NCBI GenBank assembly: GCA_022578965.1
Contig: MU400520.1
Span: forward strand, 372,001 to 436,000
Direction: 5' to 3'
DNA from: Xylaria sp. FL1777
Lineage: Eukaryota > Ascomycota > Sordariomycetes > Xylariales > Xylariaceae
DNA length: 64,000 nt
The translations under genes were made by a program, and so were the position numbers. Positions within the stretch are counted from its first letter, which is position 1. Each line of letters opens with the position of its first letter. Under the pieces are notes generated by a model that did no database searches, was not told the DNA's origin, and was given only the letters and a program-made list of their open reading frames with translations. Positions 25,643 through 35,387 of the stretch are shown here, in pieces.

Positions 25643-25946
25643 TAAAATAAAGCAGTATAATTACGCAAGATTTACTATATTACTTTAATTGCAAAAAAAT
25701 AAGTTATAACTTATGTATTTAAGCAATTAAGCTATGTATAAATTAGGAAATTAAACAATTAATTGAAAGGCTATTTAATAATATAAATAAAGTAACTGTA
25801 GCTAATTTCTATTTTTTTGTGCGTTTTTGTTAAGTTTATACTTCGAAATCTAGCGTAATACTTATACTTTTATTTCTACCATATGACTTAGCCCAGACTT
25901 ACTCCAACTGGCTAGTTAGCTTATTCAGCCACTCTACTCTACTTCA
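25643..25946. repeat. right LTR (304 bp)
   Basis: Begins TAAAATAAAGC (TG mutated to TA) and ends CTACTTCA. The pattern mirrors the left LTR: its inner (left) part is mutated at 32 positions while its outer (right) 80 bases are intact. The last base forms part of an ACT codon, and the LTR supplies the codons Glu-Val-Glu-stop that end the truncated NLR reading frame at 25934. Confidence 0.9.
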
Positions 25947-28900
25947 GTATCCATTTCGGCCGGCTCGACACAACAGTCTATTGCTGTTTCCAGAGCATTT
26001 GGGCTACAATTGTCTTTTGAGTTCGGATCGGCTCCAAGTTCTAATAAATATTGAATCATGGTATGTCTTTGGTGCAGAATAGCGTAATGCATCGGCAAGC
26101 ATTTGGAACTATTTGACAAGTTACTATGAGCTGGATTGAACTCACACAAGACCTTTAAACCGTCGAAGTTATTAGCCCGAATGGCGGTTAAGAGTGGAAA
26201 ATACTCGTTCTCGTCTTCTACCAATGTGCCATCGATATTTAAAATATTACGGAGTAATGGCAAAGCTGTTACCTCATTAGAGGTAAGAATAGCATGTACG
26301 ATACTCTGTCCGCAGCCCTCTTCAAATTTGACAATTCTCCGTAGTTCTTCGCTGGATAGTCGGCTCAATGTAGACAATATACTAGGAGTATATTGGACAA
26401 TTGTTGGTGGTATACGTCGTGAAAGGAACCAGCCACCGTGTCGAATCAGTAATGATACCATTGCACTTGACTTTGCAAAGTTCAAGCAGGTCATGTCTTT
26501 GCATCCAAGGCGAAGCGAGACAATATTTGGGTCTGCACTTTTCAGCAGTAGAAACTCAGCTCTCGCGAAGTCATCAGCATCCACTGCCTTCATAAGAGCC
26601 GTGAGTCCATCATAAGTAATCGTATCAATATGGGCACCGAGCTGGATCAGATGTATATCAATATCAAGGGTCGTAGGGCGTCCAACACTTCCTAATAAAT
26701 CCTTGCGCTCGACATTGGAGGTGGCTAGGATTTGGTCACAAAAAATTTCAAGTAGAGTGATGTTTCCAATCGAACAAAATAGTGTCAGTAAATCCATGGG
26801 GTTTTTTCTTTGCCCACTCAGATCTGATTTGAATTGAGGCATATTGCGCAAATCCTTTTTAATCTTGTTGAGATCTTGTAACTGACTAGGGGCCAATGCT
26901 CGTGTAGCAGCTTCAAATATCAGTGAAAATACTGCCTCGTTATTTCCAAAGACAGCTGCAGCTATAAGAGGGTTTGGAAATCTTTCTGTTTCATTGCTCT
27001 TCAGGGACTCATATCGCTTCGGGTGTATACGTATTAGACTAGCCAAGTTTTGCTCAGCTAGAAGATAGAGGAGGTCAACCTCGCTCGTGTGGTGCCGACT
27101 CTTGTGTTTCTGCAGCTTATTATCTAGACTGACCCATTTTTCCTTTGGAAATATGTTTAGAAGGAAATCAATCTGTTCTGAACCTAGGCTTTGAGCTGAA
27201 TCCGTATGGGCAAGGATGTAAGTCACCGCGTACTGAAGGAATGGCATATCAATCCTGCTACTGCTTTCAGCTGACTCTTGCGCCACGTATCCCCCATGTA
27301 TCTGTTTGAGACAGATATCTCTGAGTATATCGTGGCTAGCCCCATCAGTCAAGTTCCTCTGGGATTGTTGAGAATTGAGCAATGTTTCTAGCCCCCTTTC
27401 CCGTAGCAAGTAGTCTCGCACTGACTCATGGATAAACTGCATGGTAGCGTTCTTTTTCGTCACTTCTGTGAGGCCCTTGGAGGCATTCAGATTGAAGCGG
27501 TTAATGTGCTTTATAGTCATGGAGGCTGGATCCCAAACCATGGATGCCTCAGTGCCCTTTCCGATTTGTAATGCAACGTAAAGTTCCTCAGGTCGCAGCG
27601 GTCGCTTTGCAAAGAGAATCAATTGAATACATAGTATCATTTCCTTCATGTTCTCATTGTCGCGAGTTAAGATGTCCTGAAAAAGGTCGTTCAAACCCTG
27701 GGGTATTTGGCGTAGTCTCTTACGTACGCTTACATCACCCCCTTTGTCGTTCTCCTTGTTGAGGATATCAACGACAAGTGCTGCCCAAAGGAAAATCCTC
27801 GAAGATCTGTCGAAAATTTCATCCTCGATTTTTTGCCGTTGCCCATTGTTGTCGATTCTAAGTTGGGAGTGAATATATTGTCGAATATCATCTGAGTGAT
27901 CATCTTCATCTTCGAGGACAAGTTGTAACCCGTGACTCATTGTCACGTGTGGGTAGTGGCGACTAGAAAAGCACACTCGAATATTTAATTCACCGAGGGC
28001 GGTCCTCTCGCCAACATCCTCAAAAAATGAGATCATATTCCTGATTTCTTCCTCTGCACATTCGTCTAGCGCATCAACAAAGCAATACACTTCACGAGAT
28101 GAGGCATTTGTCAAAACAGAGCTAAAGGCCTCTTTTAGGGCCTCGATTGGCCACGGAGTGGCGTCATCAAGGTTACATAGCTGGCTGAGAGCATACGAAT
28201 TGATGTCACCGACAGGCAGAGCGCTTATTAGTTGCCATAATAAGGACCTATACATGCCCTCTGTCGAATGTTCGAGCTTGTTACCCCGAGCATTGAAGAA
28301 GAATTTGAGCACAAGACGACCATTCTTAAAGCGCATGGTGTTTTGGTAGAGGTATTTCATGGAAACGGATTTCCCAGTTCCTGGTTTGCCTTTAATCCAA
28401 AGGAAACCATGGTGTTCACCCGTTTGCGATAAGTCGACCCATGATTTGTATAAGTGATGCTCAAGCAGCCATTGGCACGTCTTGCGCTGCGCGTTCTTAA
28501 GTGTCATGTATCGAGCATCGATTCCTTGAAAGCTTATCTTCTCTAGCATCTTAGCAACTTGTTCAGATGATAGCTTGGCGTAGGTGGCTTGTGGAGGTGC
28601 GTGCTTTTTATATTTATCGGATTTGAGAGAAGTATGGGAAGTGGTAGGTGGTAATTGCTGCTGTGTTCTGAGAAGTGCCGATGATACTTTACGGAACTCT
28701 GGATCATCAGCATCTGTGAATCTGCACATTCCAACATGATCGGCTCTAATGTGGACTACTCTCTCATGTTGGGGGTCGTTTATAGAAGACGACTGGTCGT
28801 CTACAATCTGATTTTGCCAATAGTTAGCCAGAGTATGTGTTTCGCTGGACAGTCGTCAGCTATGTATGAAAGGGAACTCTTACTTTGGCACCTAAGGCAC

Positions 28901-30031
28901 TATGTGCGAATTCTTCTTGGAATGTATATATGTTCCAATTACACTCATTCGTCCATTTGAGAAAATCATCTGCTAATAGCTTTGATCTCTCGGCTCCAGG
29001 CATCAATGTTTGGACGATTTCCTTGTTAACTCGGAAACCGACCGCATTAATTATGTTAGCAAGAACCTTGTGCAATATGTTGCGAGGATCGGTCCCTGCG
29101 TGCGGTGTACCGAAGAAGAAAAGATTTGTAGTCGATTGATAGACGTGGTAGCGTTCGGGCTGAGAATGCTCGTAAGACTTTGATAATCTTAGCGTGTCTT
29201 TAACAAGCAAACCGCCTAAGCTATGGGCAACAAACATGAGGGGTCTCTGAGAATCTCGAGAGCGGCAATTCTCTAACGCAGAAATGAAATCTGTTGCGTG
29301 GTCGCCTAGTCTGTTCTGACTTATCGGCCTATTCAGAGAATGCCGGATATTGGTATCGTAACCGAAGGTCAGCACTCGACTACAAGGAAGAATATCTGGT
29401 AGAAGATCTGGTAGATATAAGTTAGTCCAATAAACTAGATGAAAATAAATATTAAAGCCCGTTATAGTGATTAAACCGAGGTATTTGTTAAGTAAACCCT
29501 TAAACGGGTTTTTAATATTTGTTGCCCTATAAATGATGATAGATTATATCAAGCTTTGTTCTTCAGCTTATTTAAAAATTAAATAATTGCGCTACTATAA
29601 CAGAATATAGTAATAAAAAATAACAGAAAATCGCGTTAGGGGATACCTCAAGGCGTGAAAATATGGGGTGTAGGTAACGACGAACCTCTGGGCCAGTACA
29701 CGAACTCAGGCGTTATTGGCTCGCTTTGAGAGTACGGTATGAATTTACCAAAAGGTGTGCGTTTTCGACCATTTCCTGGAGTTACCAGCTCAGAATTAAT
29801 AGCGCGCTTCTTGGATCTCCAGGTTCGCTCAGGGTGCCCAGTGAAGCCATGAACAAAACATATACTATATCAAAATAGTTAGATGATTCTGTAGCGAATT
29901 CAGAGCACTATATTAGGTGGTTCTCACTCAACGACTGGAGAACTAGGAGCATAGAGTACCGTGATCCCTGTAGGGTGAATGCTGTCCATATTTCTTGCGC
30001 CCGGCTCGGGCGAAGATGTTCCAGTCATCAT
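25934..30031 (-). CDS. NLR-like alpha/beta hydrolase-NACHT-ankyrin protein, truncated by LTR insertion
   Basis: Four exons: 29928-30031, 29686-29864, 28884-29407 and 25934-28807, all in phase. Introns are 63, 278 and 76 nt. The N-terminal hydrolase domain has VHGFTGHPERTW (about 39-50), WPRDLLPDILPCSRVLTFGYD across the 278-nt intron, the nucleophile motif AHSLGG (Ser157), FFGTPHAG and GAKIVDDQSS. The NACHT module has Walker A GKPGTGKS (409-416) and Walker B FVDALDE (512-518). Ankyrin-like repeats follow. The reading frame ends after 1226 residues with three residues and a stop supplied by the LTR; the missing ankyrin end is at 10345-10963, and the ancestral protein would be 1428 aa. Fungal proteins of this type are STAND regulators linked to non-self recognition. 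The start at 30031 is the likeliest ATG, but the frame stays open upstream to 30247. The truncated form might still be expressed. Confidence 0.88.
25947..25950. repeat. target-site duplication GTAT (right)
   Basis: Copy of the GTAT at 10964-10967, directly outside the CA end of the right LTR. It falls inside the NLR codons GAT-AC(T), which is why removing the element with one copy restores the frame. Confidence 0.8.
29408..29685 (-). other. long AT-rich intron of the NLR-like gene
   Basis: This 278-nt intron (GTTCGT...CTACCAG) is several times longer than most others in the window. It joins VYWPR to DLLPDILP exactly in phase. Its inside is AT-rich and contains direct copies of ACAGAA-type words and CTACCAGAT repeats at the acceptor. 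It may hold the remains of a small insertion. Confidence 0.7.
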
Positions 30032-31007
30032 GTAGGTACGATAAGTTGCGTAATGACGGTACACCACACTATAAGTTATAGATAAGGAGGCACTATATAC
30101 CGCTTCCCGCTTCCCATAGAGACCTTCTTCTCCATGAAAAAAGTGTGTTCGATTGATACAAGAGTATTGCTGTTGGGATGGAGTGATGAGGGGAGGAAAA
30201 AAGTCGAGGGTGGCTGTGCTGAGCTGAGGGACGCGAAAACCAATCATCGTGAATTATGTAGACGAGGGTGACAATAACGCCCGACGAAAGTGCTGGCAAT
30301 GATTTGGCAGGCATTATTGGGCAATGCAGTGGCTTAGCCGTGGCTTAATCCTCGTCTATATGCCCCTAGAAGCCTAAATAGTGACGAAGTAGGAAAAAAA
30401 GAAAGGGAAAAAGATTAACGTAGAGTCTTTATTTCTCCTATACTATTTGCTATTTTGATTCTCTCACAACAACAGCTGTGAGGATCGTGTTTTGGTATTT
30501 TCAATGGGTCTGTGGTTCGGTATCGTTCAACTGAGGGGGATTAGAGGATTTATTTGCACCTTCACCAAATAAAATAGGACTTTGTAAGCGTCACATTTTG
30601 GTAAACTGCGTTACAAACAAGGTAAAAAAACCTCATTATATACATAAATAGGACATTTGTGCACATCGTAGCCCCTTAGTCTAGTACAGCACATGAAGTG
30701 ACTTCTTCACCGAATTTACTTTCAACACCTACACCATTAAGTACTGCTGAGTTACTAACATCACTCGAAGGTATGAACAAGTTGTAGTAGCTAAAATCCC
30801 ATAATAACGGCATCGTTCCGGTCCATAAGTATCCCGTTTTGACTTAGAGGTGAATAGTGATGATAGTAATTGCTAGCATCGGGACAGGATCTTAGCGTGC
30901 TCTGAACTCTGTAAAGTCTTAAGGGATCCTATTTTTTATTAGCACAACACCGTGATTACTCCAACCGAAGTATACATAGATCAATTCATTCCCGTGCTCT
31001 TCCACGT
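30032..31007. other. 976-bp spacer between NLR-like gene and ferric reductase
   Basis: Both neighbours are on the minus strand, so this holds the NLR promoter and the reductase 3' region. The NLR frame remains open up to 30247 without family-like sequence. Nothing else is recognisable. Confidence 0.6.
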
Positions 31008-32823
31008 CTACCATGCAAAGCTCTCATTATGCCACCAAACGTATCTGCCTTTTCTAACCCAATTGCCAACATGAGATCTTAGTTCACGTGCCATTGGGTC
31101 TGATCCGCAGACGAGCACTGCAACCCTCTCTTCAAAGCCTTGCTTGAAGACATCGTCCACTATGGTCTTTAGATTTGGTCGCTTGTCGCTAGGCATTGGA
31201 GTTTGTCTCGTCTGCTGTCGATTATTGGATATACTAACCAGCTCCACATCCTCGCTGTCATCACTTAACCTTACATCTGGATTTAAAGTCTCTACTATAT
31301 TTCCCGTGAGAAATAGCTGAATATTATCATCGTCCACGATGCTCTTTCCTTCACTGGTTTCAGGCCATGTGGCATCACCAGCACTCCGCACTGCCCAGGC
31401 CATCTGAACACGAGCTGCAGGGTTCTCGGCTAGGATCCAACGGTAAAGAGGAAGTGTGAACGTCGCTCCTACACCGCCAGCGACTAAAAGAATCCGGTCA
31501 AACTCAGAACTCGCTAGGTTCGGAAAGCGTTTGGCGCATCCGTAGGGACCATCGAAAGCGAGTTTGACCTTGGAAGTAGCATCTGTATTATTCGCTAACT
31601 TGGTAAAGGCCCTGGTCATGGGGCCATCGTGTCGACGAGCAACTAACGTAAGCTGCCCAGAGGCCTCATCCACCGCGGCTACAGAGAAAGGGTTAAACGA
31701 AAACTCGAAGACAAGGTTACCGGGCGCTATGGGGTTCCTGGTTGGGCGAGAGGCAGAAGGTATGCTTAGGTAGATGTGCGTGCCCGGGTTCTTCGCGAAA
31801 CGGTCAATCTTCCCCTTCGGGATGGTGCCGACGAGTTTAATTAAATCAGTGTCCGGGATCAGCTCGACCTCTGTTTCGGCTATGATAGTGTCGAACCGGC
31901 GCTTTGCGATGTCCACAAGGAACACAATGAGAGACTCCCAAACGTAGAATGCAGCGTGGTGCGCGTGGAAGTAGATGACCGGGGGAAGCGCAAGTGCTAT
32001 TAGTAGATGTGTGATGAAGAATATCCTATACGAGTACTGCCGCACCACTGACAGAGCAGTCCCATACAAGAGGTACATGAGAGTGATCAAGGTGAAACCT
32101 AACACTGGAACAAGGGAAGTGATCTTCTGGCCGAGTAGGTTATTCTGGTAGTAGAAATTAAAGAAAAAGGCCGCATGCAGGCTCACGAATATGCCGATGA
32201 TGCGGCCGAGAACACGATGCCAGCGGTTGACCTCCTCATGCGAAGACTTCAGTGCCAGGGCGATTGGGTTAAGGCTCTTCAGCGATAGCAAGTACTGCAC
32301 CGGGAACTGCGACACGCCAACGATCCCAAAGCGTCTGGTGAGATGCATATAATCTACAATGGCAATCAGCGTCCGCCACCATCTCTAATACTGCCACATT
32401 GGATCAAGAAGAAATCAATCCGGCAAGGATCTTACCATTTCCTGTGCCTACTACGCACAGAACGAGCAACCAAATCGTCCACACGGCTCCAGCGATGATC
32501 TGGTCGCGCGGTCCCCAATTCCAGCCCAAGAACACGACATCGTCACCAAACCACCAGGCAACCTTCCCTGCGCCAGTCCTCCATGAGCCGACAACACTCA
32601 GCCGTTGCCGCTTCAAAGTCGGCGAGTCCGGAACAGCGGCGTACCTCCCGCGATCGGATCCTGTCAGCTTCACTATTCCCCACGCGACAAGACGGTACAG
32701 CAAAAACAGCGCAACCGGCACCAACGTAGATAGCTGCGCGATTAACCCATAGCGATCGAGAGCGTGTCGGCGTGCTTGGAGCTGTTCCGCGTCAAGGTCG
32801 ACGAATTGGTAGGGCCAGCCCAT
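31008..32823 (-). CDS. ferric-chelate reductase (FRE family metalloreductase)
   Basis: Two exons, 32436-32823 and 31008-32353; the 82-nt intron 32354-32435 (GTAAGA...TTGTAG) restores GNDYMHLTRRFG. The product is 577 aa. The N-terminus MGWPYQFVDL is typical of fungal ferric reductases. The transmembrane core carries two bis-heme histidine pairs with 13-residue spacing: His175/His189 (RWHRVLGR...LHAAF) and His245/His259 (THLLIAL...YFHAHH). The cytoplasmic half has an FAD-binding NPFSVA segment, FDGPYG, the NAD(P)H-binding LLVAGGVGATF, and the C-terminal VLVCGSDPMARELR. The expected role is transfer of electrons from NADPH through FAD and heme to extracellular Fe(III) or Cu(II) at the plasma or vacuolar membrane. 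Sequence and splice sites look intact. No adjacent iron permease, ferroxidase or siderophore gene is seen. No regulatory motif was verified. Confidence 0.95.
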
Positions 32824-34826
32824 ATTTGCTCCCCCTCCTGTCGGATTGACCGGATCGACTGCCTAGCCGGTTAAATTCGAGGCGACCCAGCCCGGTGGTA
32901 ACTTTAGTAGATGGGATGGCCCAGTTAAGCTTTAGGAACTGCTAATTTATCAAAAGCAGGACACCATATCAAGTAAGCGAGCTTTTTTCGCGTCCGGGCG
33001 ACACGTATTGAGTCAAGGATAGCGGAATAGTGACAGCTTGATCATCTCGTGAGGATTTCAGTCAGCTTCGGTTCGATCGGCGTTGGATTCGGCTCGGCCG
33101 ATTCACGCCCATTGCTAGTTACCTATTTTCTGCCCTCTGATTGGCCAAGATGCTATTTCAAGCGTATACATAGGCCATGTTCCCCGGCCGCTTACACAGA
33201 GTTGCACCGACCGCCCAAAACGAGTGATTAATAATTAGGTAGTGAACAATCATTCGCGCTCTATGCAGTATAGGGGCGCGGTCTATCAAGCGCTCGATAC
33301 TTCCTCAACGGCCAATTGAGATAGCTCCTTGCTAAATTGGCATTATATTATGCGTCTAGTACCAATACTTCTAGCTTCTGCAGATATCCGAGAGCAACCT
33401 CTCATGCTTCACAGACTTCGGAAATCTTGGGGGAACTTTGCAACTCATGCTGAAATTGAATCAACTAAGGTTCTCTAAGAAATTGTCCAAATCTTAACGA
33501 GATCATAATGTAAGCAGCTCAAAGCTTAAAGATGTATGCTCGAAAATTGAAATTAGAGCTATATGTTAAGCGATGACCTCTGCCTTCGATAATCTCAGCA
33601 ATAGTCAAATTTCTTTCATTCAGGTTGAAGTCTTAACCCCCCCCCAATTGAGGGACCGATTTCTCCAGCTGTAAACATCATCCTGTGCACTAGTAAGATC
33701 ATCGATGCTTATGATGTATCAAGTACCGATTCTTTCCAAAAGAATCGCATGTGTATTTGGCTAGCCTGGCTTATTATAAGGCCCTCCTGGCTCATTCCTA
33801 TACCTCAATCTGAGAGGTGCTGTTGATGCTTCAGCCAGTGAACCCTCTGCCAAGCCATTACAGCGGCCCCTCCCACCCCAAGACTACCTACGCCAGCAGC
33901 AGCTGCACCGTCGAGTCTGGCATAATTCCCTAGAGATCATTCAGAACTAGATAAGAATATGTGTTACAACTCATTTTTAATGGTGATACCTTGCTTCATG
34001 ATGAAGCAGTCATGATGATATCCCAACAGCTTTTCCACCCCCTAGAGAGGTGAAAGATGAGGTAACTCACTAGCACTAATAGCGCTGTTAGGGATTGAAC
34101 TATACTTACTAAATAGTTTACGGGTGTTACATGAGCAGTTGCCTTGGACGGACCTCCGTCAGCGCTATTATCCTCCAATTTAGGGTTTGGGCCGCTCGTG
34201 ATAACGCTATAGTAAGTAAATCATTATCCTTCGCTAAACCGAGTTCATCTTTACAATATGAACTCGGTGTTCAACATGTGACTTTGACATATCGATGGCG
34301 GAATCTATTAGCTAGTATGCTGCATGCTAGAACATGTAGAGAGTGAATAGCGAGGCGGATTTTGTAGGTTTGTTGGTACTTAGCATATGTGATGATCTAT
34401 TCGAAAGCGGACTACGGAACGCAAACAGAGATATAAACGGATAGTGGGCAATTTTTTGTTATTATGGTTCACTATCAATTTAATGGTCGCCTTGCGCGTA
34501 TTATAAGGTTTCCTTTAACATTTATTTTGGATTCCTTTACAACGGTTAGCTCACATGTTAAAATGAAGTACTTGAATTGTGGATGTGGCACTCTGCACTT
34601 GATAGAGTTGGCACCGAATCCCACATGTTTAATCTTAGAGCAAAGCAAACTCATAATTTATTGATGGTAAGATATAAGTATGGAGTTAAGTGTCTGTGTT
34701 GCGGATCAAGGCTGTACCCTTTCGTTTCACAAGCAGAACATCTCGCAATAACAGGCTCAAGACTTTCTTACACTTCTTCGACAATACATTCACATATTCT
34801 TGGGTCTGGTTAATACGATTCACACA
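32824..34826. other. 2.0 kb without a recognisable gene
   Basis: Promoter side of both the ferric reductase (-) and the small secreted protein (+). Only short frames are present. It holds a poly-C run near 33637 and the hairpin listed at 34238-34268. Confidence 0.55.
34238..34268. repeat. 11-bp stem hairpin
   Basis: ACCGAGTTCAT (34238-34248) and ATGAACTCGGT (34258-34268) are perfect inverted copies around a 9-nt loop. The position is intergenic, about 560 bp upstream of the secreted-protein start. Function unknown; it could be a palindromic site or a transposon scar. Confidence 0.6.
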
Positions 34827-35387
34827 ATGCATTTCCCAATATTTCTCCTAGGCATCGTATCTGCTTCTATTGCCAACAGCTATCTCATCGACCCCAATCT
34901 CGAAGACGGAGTCTACTTCATTCCACTCCTAACTAACTCGACGAAGTTCCGGATAGCAGAAACAACTTACGGGGAGCCTATTCTAATAGACGATGCCGTC
35001 GTCACTCATGCTGTACCCAAACGCTCGGTAATCGGGGTAGTACCAGTCCCTACAACCGCGAAACTATGCTACACAAAAACGGAGAATGCGACTGAGCTCG
35101 ACGGAGCACGCGATAGTCTCAGCAAAATATGCGATAGCGGGACTAAAATTCGCCGGTATTATTCAAAACCAGGGATATTACTAGCCCGGCAGGGCTGCTC
35201 AATTGCATGGGCTTGCTCCTTGGGAGGCAAGCAGGGCTGTGCGCCCAACGAGATCGAGGATGCCTGGTCTCAGATTGCAGACAACTGTGGCAGCAGCCTT
35301 GTAGGGGGACAAATTTACGCAAGTTCTTGGAAGAAGTCGTACGGTCACTCTGCATTTACTACATATGTTTGTTCAAACGAGGTCTAG
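34827..35387 (+). CDS. small secreted cysteine-containing protein, effector-like
   Basis: A single-exon 186-aa protein. The ATG at 34827 gives a clean signal peptide (MHFPIFLLGIVSASIAN, cleavage near SYLIDP); an in-frame ATG at 34800 adds nine residues and spoils it, so the later start is preferred. The mature part has seven cysteines (LCY, KIC, QGC, WAC, QGC, DNC, YVC) clustered in the C-terminal half, with WACSLGGKQGC and a terminal SWKKSYGHSAF segment. Small secreted ascomycete proteins with a comparable C-terminal Cys and Gly-Gly layout occur in plant- and insect-associated fungi, but no named family is claimed here. The odd cysteine count leaves one possibly unpaired. It stands alone between the ferric reductase and the ABC transporter. 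Confidence 0.75.
   Translation: MHFPIFLLGIVSASIANSYLIDPNLEDGVYFIPLLTNSTKFRIAETTYGEPILIDDAVVTHAVPKRSVIGVVPVPTTAKLCYTKTENATELDGARDSLSKICDSGTKIRRYYSKPGILLARQGCSIAWACSLGGKQGCAPNEIEDAWSQIADNCGSSLVGGQIYASSWKKSYGHSAFTTYVCSNEV

Larger units (their letters stand above)
10968..25946. mobile_element. large LTR retroelement, heavily C-to-T/G-to-A mutated
   Basis: A 14,979-bp insertion bounded by 304-bp direct LTRs and a GTAT target duplication. The interior (11272-25642, 14.4 kb) is extremely AT-rich; for example, only 9 of 60 bases in 13801-13860 are G or C. It has stops in every frame, and no gag, protease, reverse transcriptase or integrase motif could be read. Surviving C and G sit mainly in GpC (agct, tgct, agca, tgca), the expected end state of saturating cytosine deamination on both strands. 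Classification (Ty3 or Ty1 type) and direction are therefore unknown. The interior is well above the roughly 4-7 kb usual for fungal LTR elements, so nested insertions or non-standard cargo are likely. The primer-binding site and polypurine tract cannot be recognised after mutation. The insertion interrupts the NLR-like gene. Confidence 0.85.

Noticed and set aside
26136..26615. 159-codon plus-strand frame
   Set aside because: Antisense to the ankyrin region of the NLR exon.
30093..30314. 73-codon minus-strand frame upstream of the NLR gene
   Set aside because: No family resemblance; overlaps the probable NLR promoter in another frame.
32399..32752. 117-codon plus-strand frame
   Set aside because: Antisense to the first exon of the ferric reductase; no motif.
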